Positions 18,471 to 19,522 of a stretch of DNA of 19,522 nt are shown piece after piece (the first letter of the stretch is position 1; every line of letters starts with the position of its first letter). Source of the DNA: Saccoglossus kowalevskii (lineage: Eukaryota > Hemichordata > Enteropneusta > Harrimaniidae); assembly GCF_000003605.2 (NCBI RefSeq), contig NW_003137827.1:280843-300364 (forward strand), in the 5' to 3' direction. The notes under the pieces are model-generated. The model saw only the letters and a list, made by a program, of their open reading frames with translations. It had not been told where the DNA came from and ran no database searches. The translations under genes were made by a program, and so were the position numbers.

Positions 18471-19158
18471 TGATCCGCCCCTGGTGCCAGCTGTTGAAAT
18501 TTGTTGACCTGATATTTTCCCGAAACGCGTTTTGCCTCAAACCTGATGTTGCGTCGGAGACAAACTAATACCATTCTTCTAACAAGACCCATAATGTCCT
18601 CATCTTTACTTGAATGTTTGTTTATTATATGCACCACTGCAGCATTGTCTGATAGAAAAACAAAATTGCCTGGTTAGACATAAGCTCACCTCAGATCTCA
18701 ATTGCCATTACAATTCCAAAATTGTTATGTTGTGTATACAATTATTTGGCGTGTCTTCAATAAAACTAATGTGAGCCAATGCCCTAAAACCAGTAGATAC
18801 AGCTGCATCTGCATTGAAGTGCAGCTGGAAATCTTGCCAAACAAGTAAGTCTAATTAAATACGGCGATGATGAGTTAAGCCTGAAGTCAAATTAACCTTA
18901 AAAAGGCTCTTCCCGAGGTGACAACAGTACAAGCGAAATAAAATGTTCCAACCATGTACTGGATTTCTTTAAAGGTTGCCTTTTTGCGTCCAAGAAACTG
19001 CTGAACTAGAAATATCCAATGCCGTATTTTCTCAAACGAGCTTGCATCAAAACAGTGTCTAATCCAATACCTTCAAAGCACAAAGTAGTAACAGGGCCCT
19101 CCGTTTTCTCCCCAACTAATGAGACTACCAATTCATTACATAGGCAAAATCATAAAGA
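18471..19158 (-). pseudogene. DIRS-type reverse transcriptase C-terminus and RNase H, decayed
   Basis: Reading the minus strand from about 19158: CNELVVSLVGEKTEGP and FEGIGLDTVLMQARL are the end of the RT palm and thumb (family pattern EKTxGP, LGixlDT, ARLP). After a frameshift near 19025 come QQFLGRKKATFKEIQYMVGT, FACTVV and SGRAFLRLI, the conserved RT thumb/connection of DIRS and Gypsy-like RTs. A further shift gives VWQDFQLHFNADAA, with the first RNase H Asp (about 18805). Then come MAIEI, a TGA, GELMSNQAILF and, after another shift, SDNAAVVHIINKHSSKDEDI and LVRRMVLVCLRRNIRFEAKR. The SDN Asp is an RNase H active-site residue. The usual AD-x-LSR motif after SGKY is missing, replaced directly by FQQLAPGAD. 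The RT finger/palm region with the catalytic YxDD box is not found upstream. Confidence 0.8.
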
Positions 19159-19522
19159 TTCCTTTTAGGAAAACAAAAATATCCGACAAAACCCGGCTCA
19201 CCACACCAAGGTCGCCCTTCACCTTCACGTAATAAAATGGAGGTCGAATCAACCCAATGAGCTCGCAGCAGACTACAAATTCAAATCGCTTCTAGGAATA
19301 AAATTCAAATGATATACCACACAAAAAAACCGCCATTATATATTTAGTAATATACCAAGTGAAGCGGGGATCAGTAAAAATGAGTATTATTCCAACAATT
19401 TACCACACATCAAGGAATGACATCACACTACGCAAATCAGCATCATTGATGGCGCACAATCACTTACGTCCCCGACACAAAGCATATTGCTCTCGCAATA
19501 GTCATATTCACTACAAGCGTCG
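19159..19522. other. No gene recognised; truncated side of the DIRS remnant
   Basis: On the minus strand this should contain the upstream RT domains if the retroelement were complete, but I find no YxDD, LPFGL or gag-like motif. The copy therefore appears truncated near 19160, or is too decayed to read beyond it. Confidence 0.4.

Overview
This window is eukaryotic nuclear DNA, most likely from an invertebrate animal and probably an aquatic one. It is AT-rich and has no compact operons or ribosome binding sites. It has spliceosomal intron signals and a dense set of decayed, nested transposable elements of types common in molluscs, lancelets, hemichordates and cnidarians. The species cannot be named from the sequence. 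I found no intact host gene. Every recognisable coding stretch is a broken mobile-element gene or a helicase fragment.

Layout. 1-2502: no gene, a few repeat fragments. 2528-2896: a 369-bp MITE-like element with imperfect inverted ends and a 10-bp flanking duplication. 3084-8632: a PIF/Harbinger DNA transposon defined by 23-bp terminal inverted repeats that differ at one position. Its two standard genes converge: a Myb/SANT-like protein on + (3361-5009) and a DDE transposase on - (5342-6390, with a probable first exon ending at 8402). Both are pseudogenes. A 1.6-kb element (6440-8042) sits in the first transposase intron. It carries 10-bp inverted ends, a strong terminal hairpin and a two-level tandem repeat (about 420 bp and 140 bp), which resembles a non-autonomous Helentron-type element.

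8633-9900 is unresolved and includes a CpG-richer stretch and one Ser-rich open frame. 9909-10238 (-) is a fragment of a RecQ-like helicase with a damaged Walker A motif. A possible N-terminal exon of a similar protein lies on the opposite strand at 12152. 10240-16640 is mostly noncoding. It holds promoter-like motif clusters, an estrogen-response-element-like palindrome, an AACG/CGTT-rich repeat (about 13060-13410), a 32-bp-arm hairpin resembling a miRNA precursor (13974-14067) and AT-rich simple sequence. 16642-16807 is a 166-bp MITE-like element bounded by TTAA. 17720-19158 (-) is a multiply frameshifted DIRS-type retroelement fragment (reverse transcriptase end, RNase H, tyrosine recombinase).

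Working relationships. In Harbinger elements the Myb-like protein binds the element ends and helps nuclear import of the DDE transposase, which cuts and pastes the element. In DIRS elements RT/RNase H makes the DNA copy and the tyrosine recombinase integrates it. Neither system can be active here because of stops, frameshifts and truncation. The most useful result is the nesting order: the Harbinger inserted first and was later invaded by the tandem-repeat element. I see no convincing new functional system. The best candidates for follow-up are the tandem-repeat element, the hairpin at 13974-14067 and the two MITEs.
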